Notes: generated by a model from the sequence alone, not told the origin. DNA of 64,000 bases from Alicyclobacillus fructus (GCF_017329605.1 NZ_JAFMTY010000013.1:1-64000), one strand, 5' to 3'. Shown: positions 19,851-29,083, counted from the first letter of the stretch. Numbers and translations: made by a program.

Positions 19851-20339
19851 TCAACTTCTCACATCGATGAACCGTCCGCCGGACATGGCCGCCAAAGTGT
19901 ACGGCCCAGTTCGAACGGTGCCCACGAGGGCCCGGAGGACGCAATCGGAGTACGCCTTGGCTTGCGCGGCAAGCGTCCCGATTTCATCTCGGAGACGCGC
20001 GACCTCGCGCAAGGTATTCATCAAGTCTTCGCCGACCTGGGCCAATGCATCTCGATCTCGGCCAAACCTCCGATCCGCGACGAGATCGCCCAAACGGACC
20101 TCCCCCGCCTCGATCCCCCGTTCAGCACAAAAGCGCGCCGCCCAATCCTGACGCCGCGCTTCGGCCTGAAGAATGGCATGGCACAATTGCCGGATGTGTT
20201 CCACACGCTGACTTGCAGAAGGAGCCCGCCCTTCGATGAGCGCTTTGCGCTGCTCCTGCAACTCTGCCACGAGCTGGCGCTCGAGTTGCAGCAACTCCTG
20301 CAAAAGGCCGAGCAACTCCTCCGATGTCTGCGCAGGCAT
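19851..20339 (-). CDS. flgN: FlgN-family export chaperone for hook-associated proteins
   Basis: 162 residues, all-helical: an N-terminal helix pair rich in Leu/Glu/Gln (LLGLLQELLQLERQLVAELQEQRKAL split by a kink) typical of FlgN, the chaperone for FlgK and FlgL. The order flgM-flgN-flgK-flgL supports the call. The start ATG (20337-20339) has GAGGGTG upstream; an alternative TTG nine codons earlier would overlap flgM. Confidence 0.8.
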   Translation of the reverse strand: MPAQTSEELLGLLQELLQLERQLVAELQEQRKALIEGRAPSASQRVEHIRQLCHAILQAEARRQDWAARFCAERGIEAGEVRLGDLVADRRFGRDRDALAQVGEDLMNTLREVARLRDEIGTLAAQAKAYSDCVLRALVGTVRTGPYTLAAMSGGRFIDVRS

Positions 20340-20362
20340 CTCGCTCACCCTCGCACCGCCCT

Positions 20363-20608
20363 TCAAGCCTGAACGTCGATCACGCGCCCCTTGCGCAGCA
20401 TCGCGTCCGCGAGCTGGTTCAGGTTCACCGGCGCCCCCGACTGCATCTGTGCCTTCAGCTCGTCGAGCCGCGAGCGTCCGGCGCCAGAGACCTCGCTCCC
20501 TTCCTGTGTCTGCGACTTCTCATGCGGCCCGTTCGCCGCGCGCGTGTAGGATGCGTATGCCGAAGGCCCGAGGCCAGAAATTCGATCCGGTCCCCCCATG
20601 GGCTTCAC
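20363..20608 (-). CDS. flgM: Anti-sigma-D factor FlgM
   Basis: Binds and holds sigma-D until the hook is complete, then is exported. 81 residues with a disordered Gly/Ser/Thr N-terminal half and the conserved helical C-terminus (SRLDELKAQMQSGAPVNLNQ, then LADAMLRKGRVID). It is preceded by its own sigma-D promoter, closing an autoregulatory loop with the sigD gene just upstream. Confidence 0.9.
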   Translation of the reverse strand: MKPMGGPDRISGLGPSAYASYTRAANGPHEKSQTQEGSEVSGAGRSRLDELKAQMQSGAPVNLNQLADAMLRKGRVIDVQA

Positions 20609-20646
20609 CGCCTCATTTCACCGCGTTTCACATAACCTCGTTATAT

Positions 20647-20673
20647 ACATCGGAAATCGGCGCCCGCTTCTTG
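20647..20673 (-). promoter_or_regulatory. Sigma-D promoter of the flgM-flgN-flgK-flgL operon
   Basis: Minus strand CAAG (20670-20673), 16-bp spacer, CCGATGT (20647-20653), followed by TATATAACGAGG and the flgM leader. Nearly identical to the hag promoter. Confidence 0.75.
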
Positions 20674-20696
20674 CACGCCGCACACGATTTCTTTCC

Positions 20697-21437
20697 TCAG
20701 CCTGAGCGCTCGCCGTCCTCCAGAATGGCGCGCAGCCTCGCGAGCGCCTGTTTATGAATGCGGGACGCCTGCGACTCGCTGATATCCAGCACGTAGCCGA
20801 TCTCCTTAAACGTCAACTCTTCCTGATAATACAGATAGAGCAACTGTTGCTCTCGCTGCGACAACTGGCTCAGCGCCTCGACCAAGCGGCTCTTTTCTTC
20901 TTGCGCGAGGAAGTGGAGTTCAGGTTGTCCCAGGCCCTCATCCGCCGGTTCCGGCCATTCACCTCGTTCCGCGAGCTCGTCCAGCGACGCCGGTTCCCGG
21001 ATGCCTGTCTCCACGTACCATTCCGAAAGTTTGGACACGTCCACATTCATCTCCTGCGCCAATTCCGCCAGGGTCGGCTCGCGCATCAGACGCTGGGCCA
21101 GGCGCTCTTCGGCCCGCCTGATTTCCCGGTACTTATCGCGCACAGCGCGCGATTCATTGCGACACTTGGCGATCTCGTCGAGCATCGCGCCGCGCACGAA
21201 CCACTTGGCATACGAGCCAAAAGTCGAACTCCGCGTCTCATCGAACGAAGCGGCTGCGCGATACAGCGCCAAGACGCCTGTTTGCGTCAGATCCGCCAGT
21301 TCCAAACCGACCGCCCGCGCCTGTTGGACCAACTGTTGTGCACAGCGATAGACGAGCGGCAAATGCTGCTCCACGCGTTCCTGCTCCCGTTGGCGACTCC
21401 ACGCCTCATACGCTTCATAGGTCCGATTCAATGCCAT
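20697..21437 (-). CDS. sigD: RNA polymerase sigma factor for flagellar operons (sigma-D/FliA)
   Basis: Directs transcription of late flagellar genes. 246 residues: region 2 (LPLVYRCAQQLVQQ, DLTQTGVLALYRAAASFD, STFGSYAKWFVRGAMLDEI), region 3 (REIRRAEERLAQRLMREPTL) and region 4 HTH (LTFKEIGYVLDISESQASRI). In Bacillus sigD closes the fla/che operon elsewhere; here it sits directly upstream of its anti-sigma factor flgM. Alternative starts inside the first ten codons cannot be excluded. Confidence 0.93.
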   Translation of the reverse strand: MALNRTYEAYEAWSRQREQERVEQHLPLVYRCAQQLVQQARAVGLELADLTQTGVLALYRAAASFDETRSSTFGSYAKWFVRGAMLDEIAKCRNESRAVRDKYREIRRAEERLAQRLMREPTLAELAQEMNVDVSKLSEWYVETGIREPASLDELAERGEWPEPADEGLGQPELHFLAQEEKSRLVEALSQLSQREQQLLYLYYQEELTFKEIGYVLDISESQASRIHKQALARLRAILEDGERSG

Positions 21438-21490
21438 CCACCCTCGCCCACAGGAACCAGGTGTTCATCGATGTCCACGGTGAAGCACCG

Positions 21491-21895
21491 CTATGACGGA
21501 CGAAAGCCATCCGACCGACTGTAAAACCCGCCCTGTCGCTCCGCAGATGTCTTGCGATGCCCTTCCCGCGCGCGCTCCAACTCCTCCGCCATCTCCTTCG
21601 CGCAGTTCGTGCAAAGCCTGCCCGCCTGCGTCGGCGTGCCGCAGCGCTCGCAGGGGTACACCATGTTCGGGTTGTTCCGCAACACAAGCCGCCCGTCCCG
21701 AATGAACTCGACAATTTCCTCGTAGGTCACGTCGGTTCCGTTGGCAACCTCGTAGATGTTCGCCAGCGGATGCTGGCGCAGGTAGGCGCGAATCGTCGCG
21801 AGTTTGTCGTCCTCATCCTTGACACAGTCGGGGCAGATGTCGCGCCCGACGCGGTTGAACAATCGACCGCAGCGGCGGCAGTTGGCGATGGCCAC
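21491..21895 (-). CDS. yvyF: YvyF/TIGR03826-type flagellar operon zinc-ribbon protein
   Basis: 134 residues with paired Cys motifs, CRRCGRLFN...CPDC near the N-terminus and CERCGTPTQAGRLCTNC near residue 90, flanking a small winged-helix-like segment (YEEIVEFIRDGRL). It resembles Bacillus YvyF, between comFC and flgM, of uncertain regulatory role. I prefer the GTG at 21893-21895, seven bases after GGAGG; the ATG two codons earlier lies only one base from that site. Confidence 0.75.
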   Translation of the reverse strand: MAIANCRRCGRLFNRVGRDICPDCVKDEDDKLATIRAYLRQHPLANIYEVANGTDVTYEEIVEFIRDGRLVLRNNPNMVYPCERCGTPTQAGRLCTNCAKEMAEELERAREGHRKTSAERQGGFYSRSDGFRPS

Positions 21896-22094
21896 GCTCA
21901 TCCCTCCACCGACATGATTCGCGCTCCGCCGACAAATTCCTGCCACGCGCCTGCCGAAACGACGGCCGGTGCGCCATCGCCGCGCCATGGTCGGGATTCC
22001 CGGTCGCCCCGCAGCCGCCGCCCACGCCATCCCCGCTCCCGGTCCGCACCTCTGCCTTGCCACGCACAGAGCCCCTGCCGCCTGCCCCCGCCCG

Positions 22095-22832
22095 TCACTC
22101 CACCCGCGCGATCACGGCCGCATCCACCGCGCCCGCACCGGCCTCGTACAGCGCGGCCGCGCATGTCGCGAGGGTGGCTCCCGTCGTCATCACGTCGTCC
22201 ACGAGCAGCACGCGGCGGCCGCGCACCGCGTCGGGGCGGATGGAGACAAATTGCCCCGCAAGCTCGCTCAGCCGGCGATCCCGGTCCTTCGCCGTCTGCG
22301 ACCGGGTGTGGCCGGACGTGCCGAGGCGGGCAAGCCCGAGCGCACAGGGCAGCCCCTCCGCCGTTGCAAAGGCGCGGGCGACGAGCAGGACGTGATCGTA
22401 CCCGCGCATGCGGAGCCTGTCCGGGGCCGTGGGCACCGGCACCACGATATCGGCCTGCAAGCGCGCCGGACGAGTGGCACAAAGGGCGGACACGAAAAAC
22501 GGGGCGATCTCGACGACGCCGTCGTATTTGAACGCGCGGATGAGGGTGCGCACGAAGTGGTCGTAGACGAGGGCGCTCGCGACCCGGATTCGCCGCTTTC
22601 CGGCGCGAAGCGTCGTCAGCTGCGCCCGCACGGGCACGAGCGCGAGATTCTGCTGGCAGAAAGCGCATAGCCGCTGCATCGCGCCCCGCTCGCCGGCCCG
22701 CTTTTGCGCCATGTGCGGCGGGATGGGCCGGCTGCAGACGGCACAGGGCTCGTCGTTCGAGGGGAAGATCCAGTTGAGGGCCTGCTGCCACAGGCGATGA
22801 GCGAGAAAGGACGTGGTATACGCGCGCGCCAT
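22095..22832 (-). CDS. comFC: ComF-family phosphoribosyltransferase-like protein
   Basis: 245 residues. An N-terminal zinc-finger-like pair (CAVC and CAFC) precedes a type I phosphoribosyltransferase fold with the PRPP loop VLLVDDVMTTGATL. ComFC/ComF is needed for DNA uptake in competent cells of several bacteria, acting in the cytoplasm. The ATG at 22830-22832 follows GGGAG; a GTG at 22857-22859 overlapping the kinase stop is an alternative. No comFA helicase gene is adjacent. Confidence 0.9.
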   Translation of the reverse strand: MARAYTTSFLAHRLWQQALNWIFPSNDEPCAVCSRPIPPHMAQKRAGERGAMQRLCAFCQQNLALVPVRAQLTTLRAGKRRIRVASALVYDHFVRTLIRAFKYDGVVEIAPFFVSALCATRPARLQADIVVPVPTAPDRLRMRGYDHVLLVARAFATAEGLPCALGLARLGTSGHTRSQTAKDRDRRLSELAGQFVSIRPDAVRGRRVLLVDDVMTTGATLATCAAALYEAGAGAVDAAVIARVE

Positions 22833-22855
22833 AGCTCCCAACCCTTCCCGGGCGA

Positions 22856-24145
22856 TCACGGCCGGGCGTCGAGCCTGGAGAGCGTGAACCAGAAGTCGCT
22901 GCCCTTGCCCTCCTCGCTCTCGACGCCGACCTCGCCGCCAAGCGACGTGACGATGTGCTTCACGATGGCGAGCCCAAGGCCCGTGCCGCCCGAGGCGCGG
23001 CTGCGGTCCTTGTGCACGCGGTAGAACCGCTCAAACACGCGCGGCAGCGACTCCTTGGGAATGCCGATGCCGTTGTCCTTCACGTGCACCTTGACGCGAT
23101 CGACCAACACGTCCCACGAGACGGAGATGCGGCTCTTCGGCGGCGAGTAGTGGATGGCGTTGGTCAGGAGGTTCAGAAACACCTGCAGCAGGAGATCCGG
23201 CTCGGCCCAGACGTGCAGGCGCTGCGGGCGCGGCAATTCGATGGCAATTTCCTTTTCGTCCGCGACTGGGCGGACGCGATCGACGGCGCGGACGAGGACC
23301 TCGTACAGATCCACGGCGACCGGATCCACGTGGCTGTCGCTCGCCTCGAGCTTCGAGAGCTCGAGCAAATCGGACACCAGATTGCCCATGCGAAGCGACT
23401 CCTCGTAGATGGTGCGCAAGAACTTCTGGCGCGCCTCCTCGTCCACATCGCCGTCGAGCAGCGTCTCAGCGAAGCCGCGAATCGCGGCGATGGGCGTCTT
23501 TAGCTCGTGCGAGACGTTGGCGACGAAGTCGCTGCGCATGCGCTCGAGGCGGCGCCACTCGGACACGTCGTTCACCAGCATGAGCACGTCGTGCCGGCCG
23601 TCGGCCTTGTTGCGCATGCGCGGCGCGGCGGAGATGGGCACGAGGCGCACGGCGACGGTGACCCCCTCGCGGATCTGGAACTCGCCGGACCAGGGGGTGC
23701 CGAAGAGCAGGGCGTGATCAATGGCCGAGCCGAGCTGGTAGTTGCGAAAGACGGTCCAGTGATCTCGGTCCTTCCACTGCTCCACCGGCCGGCGGAACAG
23801 CCGCTCGGCGGCGTGGTTGACCATCTGCACCTGGCCGTCGCTCCTGAGGTAGATGACGCCGGTGGTCATGTTCTGCAGGATGTGCCGGAGAATGTCTCGC
23901 TCCTGCGACAGATCCGCCAGCGTCTCCTGGATGCGCTCGGCCATGCGGTTGAAGTGGCGAAAGATGGCGATCTCGGCGGGGCGGCTCCGGTACTCGTACA
24001 TGCGCACGTCGTAGCGGCCCTGGACGATGGCGTCCATGGCGTCGAGCAGGTATCGCCTGAGGCTGCGAAACCAGCTCATCTGCCACACCGCGAACAGCGC
24101 GCCGATGGCGAGCCCGACGCCGAGCCCGATGGCAAACGGGATCAT
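22856..24145 (-). CDS. phoR: Sensor histidine kinase, PhoR-like
   Basis: Partner of the response regulator at 24142. 429 residues: one N-terminal membrane helix (about 2-24), a HAMP-like linker, a PAS domain (about 83-175), the HisKA dimerisation helix with phospho-acceptor His213 in VSHELKTPIAAIRG, and an HATPase domain with N, G1 (DNGIGIP) and G2 (GTGLGLAIV) boxes. Unlike classic PhoR or WalK there is no second membrane helix or extracytoplasmic sensor, so input must come through the membrane helix or the PAS. The start overlaps phoP by four bases. Confidence 0.9.
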   Translation of the reverse strand: MIPFAIGLGVGLAIGALFAVWQMSWFRSLRRYLLDAMDAIVQGRYDVRMYEYRSRPAEIAIFRHFNRMAERIQETLADLSQERDILRHILQNMTTGVIYLRSDGQVQMVNHAAERLFRRPVEQWKDRDHWTVFRNYQLGSAIDHALLFGTPWSGEFQIREGVTVAVRLVPISAAPRMRNKADGRHDVLMLVNDVSEWRRLERMRSDFVANVSHELKTPIAAIRGFAETLLDGDVDEEARQKFLRTIYEESLRMGNLVSDLLELSKLEASDSHVDPVAVDLYEVLVRAVDRVRPVADEKEIAIELPRPQRLHVWAEPDLLLQVFLNLLTNAIHYSPPKSRISVSWDVLVDRVKVHVKDNGIGIPKESLPRVFERFYRVHKDRSRASGGTGLGLAIVKHIVTSLGGEVGVESEEGKGSDFWFTLSRLDARP

Positions 24146-24861
24146 GACCCGGACGTGCCTTCCGTGAACTTGTATCCGATGCCCCGCACCGTGCGAATGT
24201 ACTTGGGATTCTTGGAATCATCCTCGATCTTTTCGCGAAGATGCGAGACATGGACGTCGACGATGCGCGTGTCCGTGGCGGCGCTGTATCCCCAGACGCG
24301 GTCCAGAAGCTGATCTCTCGACAGCACGTGCTCGGGATTCTCCATGAAGTATTGCAGGAGTTCGAATTCCTTGGGCGTGAACTCCACGAGTTGGCCGCGC
24401 ACGCGGACCTCGTGGCGCGCCACGTCCATCACGATGTTGCCCGCGCGCAGCACCTTCCCGCTCGATGTGGGCTGGGCATCCTCCTCGCGGCTCTCGGTGC
24501 GGCGCAGCACCGCCCTGGCGCGCGCGACGAGCTCCCGCGGGCTGAACGGCTTGGTGACGTAGTCGTCCGCGCCAAGCTCGAGGCCAAGCACGAGATCTAC
24601 CTCCTCATCCCGCGCCGTCAGGAGGATGATGGGGATCTTGACGCCCTCCTGGCGGAGGCGCCGGCACACCTCGAGCCCGTCCATCCCGGGAAGCATCAGG
24701 TCGAGCACGACGAGATCATACTTCGACGCGCTCTGCTTCAGCTTCTCGTACGCGACGCGGCCGTCGTCTACCGTCTCCACGTCGAATCCCGAACGACTGA
24801 AGTTGTATTCCACCAACGTGCGAATGGACGCCTCGTCGTCCACCACCAACACGGTAGGCAC
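24142..24861 (-). CDS. phoP: OmpR/PhoB-family response regulator, PhoP-like
   Basis: 239 residues: receiver domain with acidic pocket Asp8-Asp9, phosphorylation site Asp54 in VVLDLMLPGMDG and Lys104 in VTKPFSP, then a winged-helix DNA-binding domain (FTPKEFELLQYFMENP, RIVDVHVSHLREKIE). The GTG start has GGAGGG seven bases upstream. Sequence alone cannot separate PhoP (phosphate) from WalR; the absence of walHI-type genes nearby and the phoP-phoR pairing favour PhoP. Confidence 0.92.
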   Translation of the reverse strand: MPTVLVVDDEASIRTLVEYNFSRSGFDVETVDDGRVAYEKLKQSASKYDLVVLDLMLPGMDGLEVCRRLRQEGVKIPIILLTARDEEVDLVLGLELGADDYVTKPFSPRELVARARAVLRRTESREEDAQPTSSGKVLRAGNIVMDVARHEVRVRGQLVEFTPKEFELLQYFMENPEHVLSRDQLLDRVWGYSAATDTRIVDVHVSHLREKIEDDSKNPKYIRTVRGIGYKFTEGTSGS

Positions 24862-24893
24862 ACGTTTTCCCTCCGCTCACTGGTACTGGCCTT

Positions 24894-24903
24894 ATTGTAG
24901 CAA
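24894..24903 (-). promoter_or_regulatory. Extended -10 promoter of phoP-phoR
   Basis: Minus strand TGCTACAAT gives a TGn-extended -10 hexamer TACAAT (24894-24899), about 35 bp before the phoP start. No clear -35 box is seen. Confidence 0.4.
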
Positions 24904-25006
24904 GAAGCGACAGACCTCGGCCACGATCAGGATGGAGAATTCCTTTGAATCTTGTCAAATCCATGCCAATATGTGAAACTTAATTCGGAAGCTAGAGGAA
25001 GTGGGT

Positions 25007-26434
25007 GTGGACGTGTCGATAGGAGAAACCATCCGAACCCTCCGCACAGCGCGCGGACTGAGCCAGGCCGAACTGGCGGATGATCTCGCCAGCCCGGACC
25101 TGTTGGACGAAATTGAATCGGGCAGGGCCCTTGCGCCGTACCCGCTCCTCATCCGAGTGGCGGATCGCCTCGGCGAACCCATCGACCGATTGCTGGCCGA
25201 CGTCGATCCGCACGCCCTGCTCCAGGCGGCCATCCGCGTCGCCCAGTACGACGTGGCCGCCGGACACCCTCATCGCGCACGCGACATCCTCACGCACCTG
25301 CCGGAGGCGTCGTTTCACACGCGCAGCCTGAGCGAGTACCGGCTCACGCTCGCGCGCGCCCTGCGAGGCCTCGGCGAAGAGGAAGAGGCGGTGGCGCTGC
25401 TCATCCCGCTCGCGGAGGCGGCGCAAAGCGCGGACGACGCCCGCCTCGCGTTCTACGCATTGCGGGAGCTCGGCTTTGCGGAGTGCGATCGCGGCAACGT
25501 CCCCGGCGCCGTGCGCCTGTGGAAGGACGCCCTCGCGCGCGTCGACGCCCTCGCGGCCACGCACGCCATTCCGTCGCACGAGCTCCACGCGCTCGCCCTG
25601 GAGCTGTACCTCCACCTCGACGATCTCGACCCGCACGCCGAGGGTTTCGACGTCCCGTGGCGGCGCACGAGCTTCGATCCGCAGCCGCGCCTGCGGGCCG
25701 AATTCGCACCGGCGGACGCCGCTCTGCCGGTGTCCAAGCCCCCCGCGGCGCCTAAGGATCGGCCGTACCTCGCCGCGGCCGAGCGGATGGCCGCCTCCGC
25801 GCCGGCGCTTTTCGTCGTGGCCGAGGAACTCATCGCGGACGCGCTTCGCCACCTCGCCGTCGATCCGGCGCAGGCGAAGGCGCTCGCGGAGCAGGCGTCG
25901 ACTCTGCTGTTTGTGGGGCGGCTCGCCGAGATCGAAGCGTCGCTCCGCGTGCGCCTGCTCGGGGCGGCCCCCGGCGCGGCCAGCTTGTCCACCCGGCTAG
26001 AGCGCGCGTACCTCATGACCGCCGTCTCGCCCGGGCGCGATCTCGCCGCGTTCGCCGACGAGATCGCGCGGCAGTTGGACGAGGGCGAGATCGACCGCGC
26101 GGCGACGTTGCTCGAGAGCGCGCAAGCCATCGCGGCGGAACTGCCGGACCTCGAGGATCTCACCGCGAAGCGGGCGCGGCTCAAGCTCAAACTCCTCGAC
26201 ATGGAGGCCGCCTACGCCAAGCGGCCGCGCGAGCGCGCGGCGCTGCGCAAGCGGCTCATCGCCTACGAGCAGTCGTTCCCCGAGTGGGCCGATGCAACCC
26301 TCCACCGCCGAGCCTGCCAGCTCCTCATTCGCTGGCTCGCGGAGGCGCGCGACTTCGAAAACGCGCTCCGGTACGTGCAGAAGCTCGACGCGTTGAACCG
26401 CGAGCCTCGCCCGCCGGTGCCATTCGTGTTCTGA
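25007..26434 (+). CDS. XRE-type HTH regulator with TPR-like repeats
   Basis: 475 residues. Residues 5-60 form a Cro/CI-type helix-turn-helix (IGETIRTLRTARGLSQAELA, then IRVADRLGEPIDRLL). The rest is almost all helix, Ala/Leu/Arg-rich, with tetratricopeptide-like pairs (ARDILTHLPEAS, ALRGLGEEEEAVALL). The layout is that of peptide-responsive RRNPP-type or related regulators, but no signalling peptide gene is visible beside it. Three in-frame GTG codons compete; the one at 25007 lies seven bases after AGAGGA. It is divergent from phoP. Confidence 0.75.
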   Translation: MDVSIGETIRTLRTARGLSQAELADDLASPDLLDEIESGRALAPYPLLIRVADRLGEPIDRLLADVDPHALLQAAIRVAQYDVAAGHPHRARDILTHLPEASFHTRSLSEYRLTLARALRGLGEEEEAVALLIPLAEAAQSADDARLAFYALRELGFAECDRGNVPGAVRLWKDALARVDALAATHAIPSHELHALALELYLHLDDLDPHAEGFDVPWRRTSFDPQPRLRAEFAPADAALPVSKPPAAPKDRPYLAAAERMAASAPALFVVAEELIADALRHLAVDPAQAKALAEQASTLLFVGRLAEIEASLRVRLLGAAPGAASLSTRLERAYLMTAVSPGRDLAAFADEIARQLDEGEIDRAATLLESAQAIAAELPDLEDLTAKRARLKLKLLDMEAAYAKRPRERAALRKRLIAYEQSFPEWADATLHRRACQLLIRWLAEARDFENALRYVQKLDALNREPRPPVPFVF

Positions 26435-26436
26435 CC

Positions 26437-26847
26437 TCAAAGCGCGGCGCTGGCGCGGACGACGCCGCCGACCACGTGGATCACGCGGACGCGCACGTCC
26501 GGCGCGGAACCCAGGCGGATGGCGGCCACCTCTCGATCCGCCTCCGCCCGGTTCGCCACCGGGATATACGCCACCTCACAGGCCATCTTCGGCGCCAAGC
26601 GCTCGACGATGGCCCGCGCCTCGTCCGCAGGCGCCACGTCGATCACGACCACGCGCGCGACGGGCGACCTCCACCGCCCGCACGCCTTCCGCAACACGCC
26701 CTCCACGGCGCCGCCGCAGCCCTCGGCCACCAGGACGAGCCACTCGCCCCCCTGCGACCGAGTCGTCGCCCCGCCCGCAAATCGACCCGCCACGGCGCAC
26801 GCCAGATACACGGCCACCGCCACGGCAAACGCCGTCGCCATCCACAT
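26437..26847 (-). CDS. Small membrane-anchored protein of unknown function
   Basis: 136 residues, not recognised. An N-terminal hydrophobic helix (about 3-22) is followed by a soluble alpha/beta-like part with several valine strands (WLVLVAEGCGGAVEGVL, VARVVVIDVAPADEARAIVE). AAGGGGG lies upstream of the ATG. It follows the NarL-type regulator at 66 bp on the same strand, so the two may be co-expressed. Confidence 0.6.
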   Translation of the reverse strand: MWMATAFAVAVAVYLACAVAGRFAGGATTRSQGGEWLVLVAEGCGGAVEGVLRKACGRWRSPVARVVVIDVAPADEARAIVERLAPKMACEVAYIPVANRAEADREVAAIRLGSAPDVRVRVIHVVGGVVRASAAL

Positions 26848-26913
26848 GCGGGCTCACCCCCTTGCCCCAGCGTATGCGCCGGAGCGAGAAGGGACCCTTG
26901 CGGCCGTCAGCTT

Positions 26914-27579
26914 TCAGAGGCGATCCGGCAAAATCCACCGCTCCCTGTACGCGTGCAGCACCGCCTGGCTCCTGTCGGACACGTTCAGCTTCGCCAGAAT
27001 GTGCGACACGTGGTTTTTCGCCGTCTTCAGCGTGATGTGGAGCGACTCGGCGATTTGCTCGTTCGACTTGCCGGCGGCCATCTGGCACAGCACGTCGAAC
27101 TCGCGCGCAGTCAAAAGATCCTTCCAGCCGTCGCTCGGCTTCGCGTACCGCTCGATCTCGCCGAGCACCGCGCGCATCACCTGTGGGTGCACCATGGCGC
27201 GGCCCTCGTGCGCCTCGCGGATGGCCCGCAGCAGGTCCTCCATCGGCGCGTCCTTGACGATGTAGCCGCTCACGCCCGCCCGAACCGCCTCGAGCACCAC
27301 CGGCGACTGCTCGTGCATGGTCAACACCACGATTTTCGGCCGCCACGAGAGGAGCGGCGCGGCCTTCAGTACGCAGAGGCCATCGACCTCGGGCATCGTG
27401 ATGTCAAGCAGCAGCACATCCGGGCGCACTTGCTCGACGTCGCGCAACACCTCGTGGCCGTTCGCCCACACGGCCACGACCTCGATATCCGGCTCATACG
27501 CCAACAGGTCCGCCAAGGTCAGGCGGTATTCCGCATTGTCGTCCGCAATCGCGACGCGAATGGGCAGCTCGTTGGTCAT
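26914..27579 (-). CDS. NarL/FixJ-family response regulator (orphan)
   Basis: 221 residues: receiver domain with Asp13-Asp14, phospho-acceptor Asp59 in LLLDITMPEVDG and Lys109 in YIVKDAP, followed by a LuxR-type HTH (LLTAREFDVLCQMAAGKSNE, then IAESLHITLKTAKNHV). The ATG at 27577-27579 has AAGGGGG upstream; the longer upstream frame carries no homology. No histidine kinase gene is adjacent, so the phosphodonor is unknown. Confidence 0.9.
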   Translation of the reverse strand: MTNELPIRVAIADDNAEYRLTLADLLAYEPDIEVVAVWANGHEVLRDVEQVRPDVLLLDITMPEVDGLCVLKAAPLLSWRPKIVVLTMHEQSPVVLEAVRAGVSGYIVKDAPMEDLLRAIREAHEGRAMVHPQVMRAVLGEIERYAKPSDGWKDLLTAREFDVLCQMAAGKSNEQIAESLHITLKTAKNHVSHILAKLNVSDRSQAVLHAYRERWILPDRL

Positions 27580-27668
27580 TCCATCCCCCTTGTTCAAAGC
27601 AACCCCGAATGTCCAATCTCTTCTTGCACTTGATGATACCAGATTCACGCCCATGCGCGCGCGACGGC

Positions 27669-27701
27669 AAAAAAATGCCCTCCGGCAGGGCGCCGGAAGG
27701 C
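27669..27701 (-). terminator. Strong Rho-independent terminator of metK
   Basis: A 10-bp stem (27677-27686 with 27692-27701, one G-U pair) on the minus strand is followed by seven U residues (A run 27669-27675). It lies about 120 bp past the metK stop. Confidence 0.9.
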
Positions 27702-27821
27702 ACACATCATGGGGTGTAAGGGTGATGTCACATACATTCGATGCCAAAAGCGGTGTTTGTGAGGGTCCGCTGGCGCCGCGACAAACTTTTGTCAGCGCCG
27801 GCGACGCGCTCGGCTCGCCGC

Positions 27822-29009
27822 TCAGCTCAGCGCGAGGCGGCGGATGTCATCGACCTTGTCCGTCCGTTCCCACGGGAGATCGATGTCCGTGCGGCCGAAG
27901 TGGCCGTACGCCGCCGTCTGGCGGTAGATGGGGCGGCGCAGGTCGAGATCGCGAATAATGGCCGCCGGGCGAAGGTCGAACACCTCGCGGACGATCTCGA
28001 CGATCTTCTCGTCGCTGACCTGCCCTGTTCCGTACGTGTCCACCGAGATGGACACCGGCCGCGCCACGCCGATGGCGTACGCGAGCTGGATCTCGCACTT
28101 CCTGGCGAGCCCGGCCGCGACGATGTTCTTGGCGACGTAACGAGCCGCATATGCGGCGCTCCGGTCAACCTTCGTCGGATCCTTGCCCGAGAAGGCGCCG
28201 CCGCCGTGGCGCGCGTACCCGCCGTACGTGTCGACGATGATCTTCCGGCCCGTGAGCCCGGCGTCCCCCTGCGGCCCGCCAATCACAAACCGGCCCGTCG
28301 GGTTGATGAGGTACTTCGTGTTCTCATCCAGCCACTCCGGCGGGACAATCGGGCGGATGACGCGCTCGATCATGTCGCGCTCCACGGTCTGAAGCGTCGT
28401 CTGCTCGTCGTGCTGCGTGGAGATGACAATCGTGTCCACCCGCACAGGCCGGTCGCCCTCGTACTCGATGGTCACCTGCGTCTTGCCGTCAGGACGCAGG
28501 TAGGTGAGCTCGCCGCTCTTGCGCACTTCCGCGAGGCGGCGCGCCAGCCGATGCGCGAGCGAGATGGGCAGCGGCATGAGCTCGGGCGTCTCATCGCACG
28601 CGAAGCCGAACATGAGCCCCTGATCCCCCGCGCCGATCTCGTCGATCTGCGCGTCCGTCATGTGCCGAACCTCGAGGGCGCGATCCACGCCTTGGGCGAT
28701 GTCGGGCGACTGCTCGTCGATGGACGTGATGACGGCGCACGTCTCGGCGTCGAACCCGAACTTCGCGCGGGTGTAGCCAATCTCCGAGATGGTCCGGCGC
28801 ACCACCTTTGGGATGTCCACGTAGCAGTTCGTCGTGATCTCGCCGATGACGAGCACGAGTCCCGTCGTCACCGACGTCTCGCACGCGACGCGCGCGAGCG
28901 GATCATATGTCAAAATCTCGTCCAACACTGCGTCGGAGATCTGATCGCAAATCTTGTCCGGGTGGCCTTCCGTCACGGATTCCGAGGTAAACAGGCGTCG
29001 CTGTGCCAA
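27822..29009 (-). CDS. metK: S-adenosylmethionine synthetase
   Basis: Makes S-adenosylmethionine from ATP and methionine. 395 residues. Motifs [20 protein letters not shown] near the N-terminus, [10 protein letters not shown] (substrate loop) and [16 protein letters not shown] (P-loop-like) are all present. I take the TTG at 29007-29009 as start: AAAGGAGG lies seven bases upstream and the length then equals the family norm; the longer frame adds 23 residues without homology. No S-box riboswitch core could be found in the leader. Confidence 0.96.
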   Translation of the reverse strand: MAQRRLFTSESVTEGHPDKICDQISDAVLDEILTYDPLARVACETSVTTGLVLVIGEITTNCYVDIPKVVRRTISEIGYTRAKFGFDAETCAVITSIDEQSPDIAQGVDRALEVRHMTDAQIDEIGAGDQGLMFGFACDETPELMPLPISLAHRLARRLAEVRKSGELTYLRPDGKTQVTIEYEGDRPVRVDTIVISTQHDEQTTLQTVERDMIERVIRPIVPPEWLDENTKYLINPTGRFVIGGPQGDAGLTGRKIIVDTYGGYARHGGGAFSGKDPTKVDRSAAYAARYVAKNIVAAGLARKCEIQLAYAIGVARPVSISVDTYGTGQVSDEKIVEIVREVFDLRPAAIIRDLDLRRPIYRQTAAYGHFGRTDIDLPWERTDKVDDIRRLALS

Positions 29010-29083
29010 TCTGGAGCCTCCTTTGGCGCGCAGAGGATTTGGCAAGCCAGGGGATCCCGCTTGTCCATCGCAAAACAAACCTT

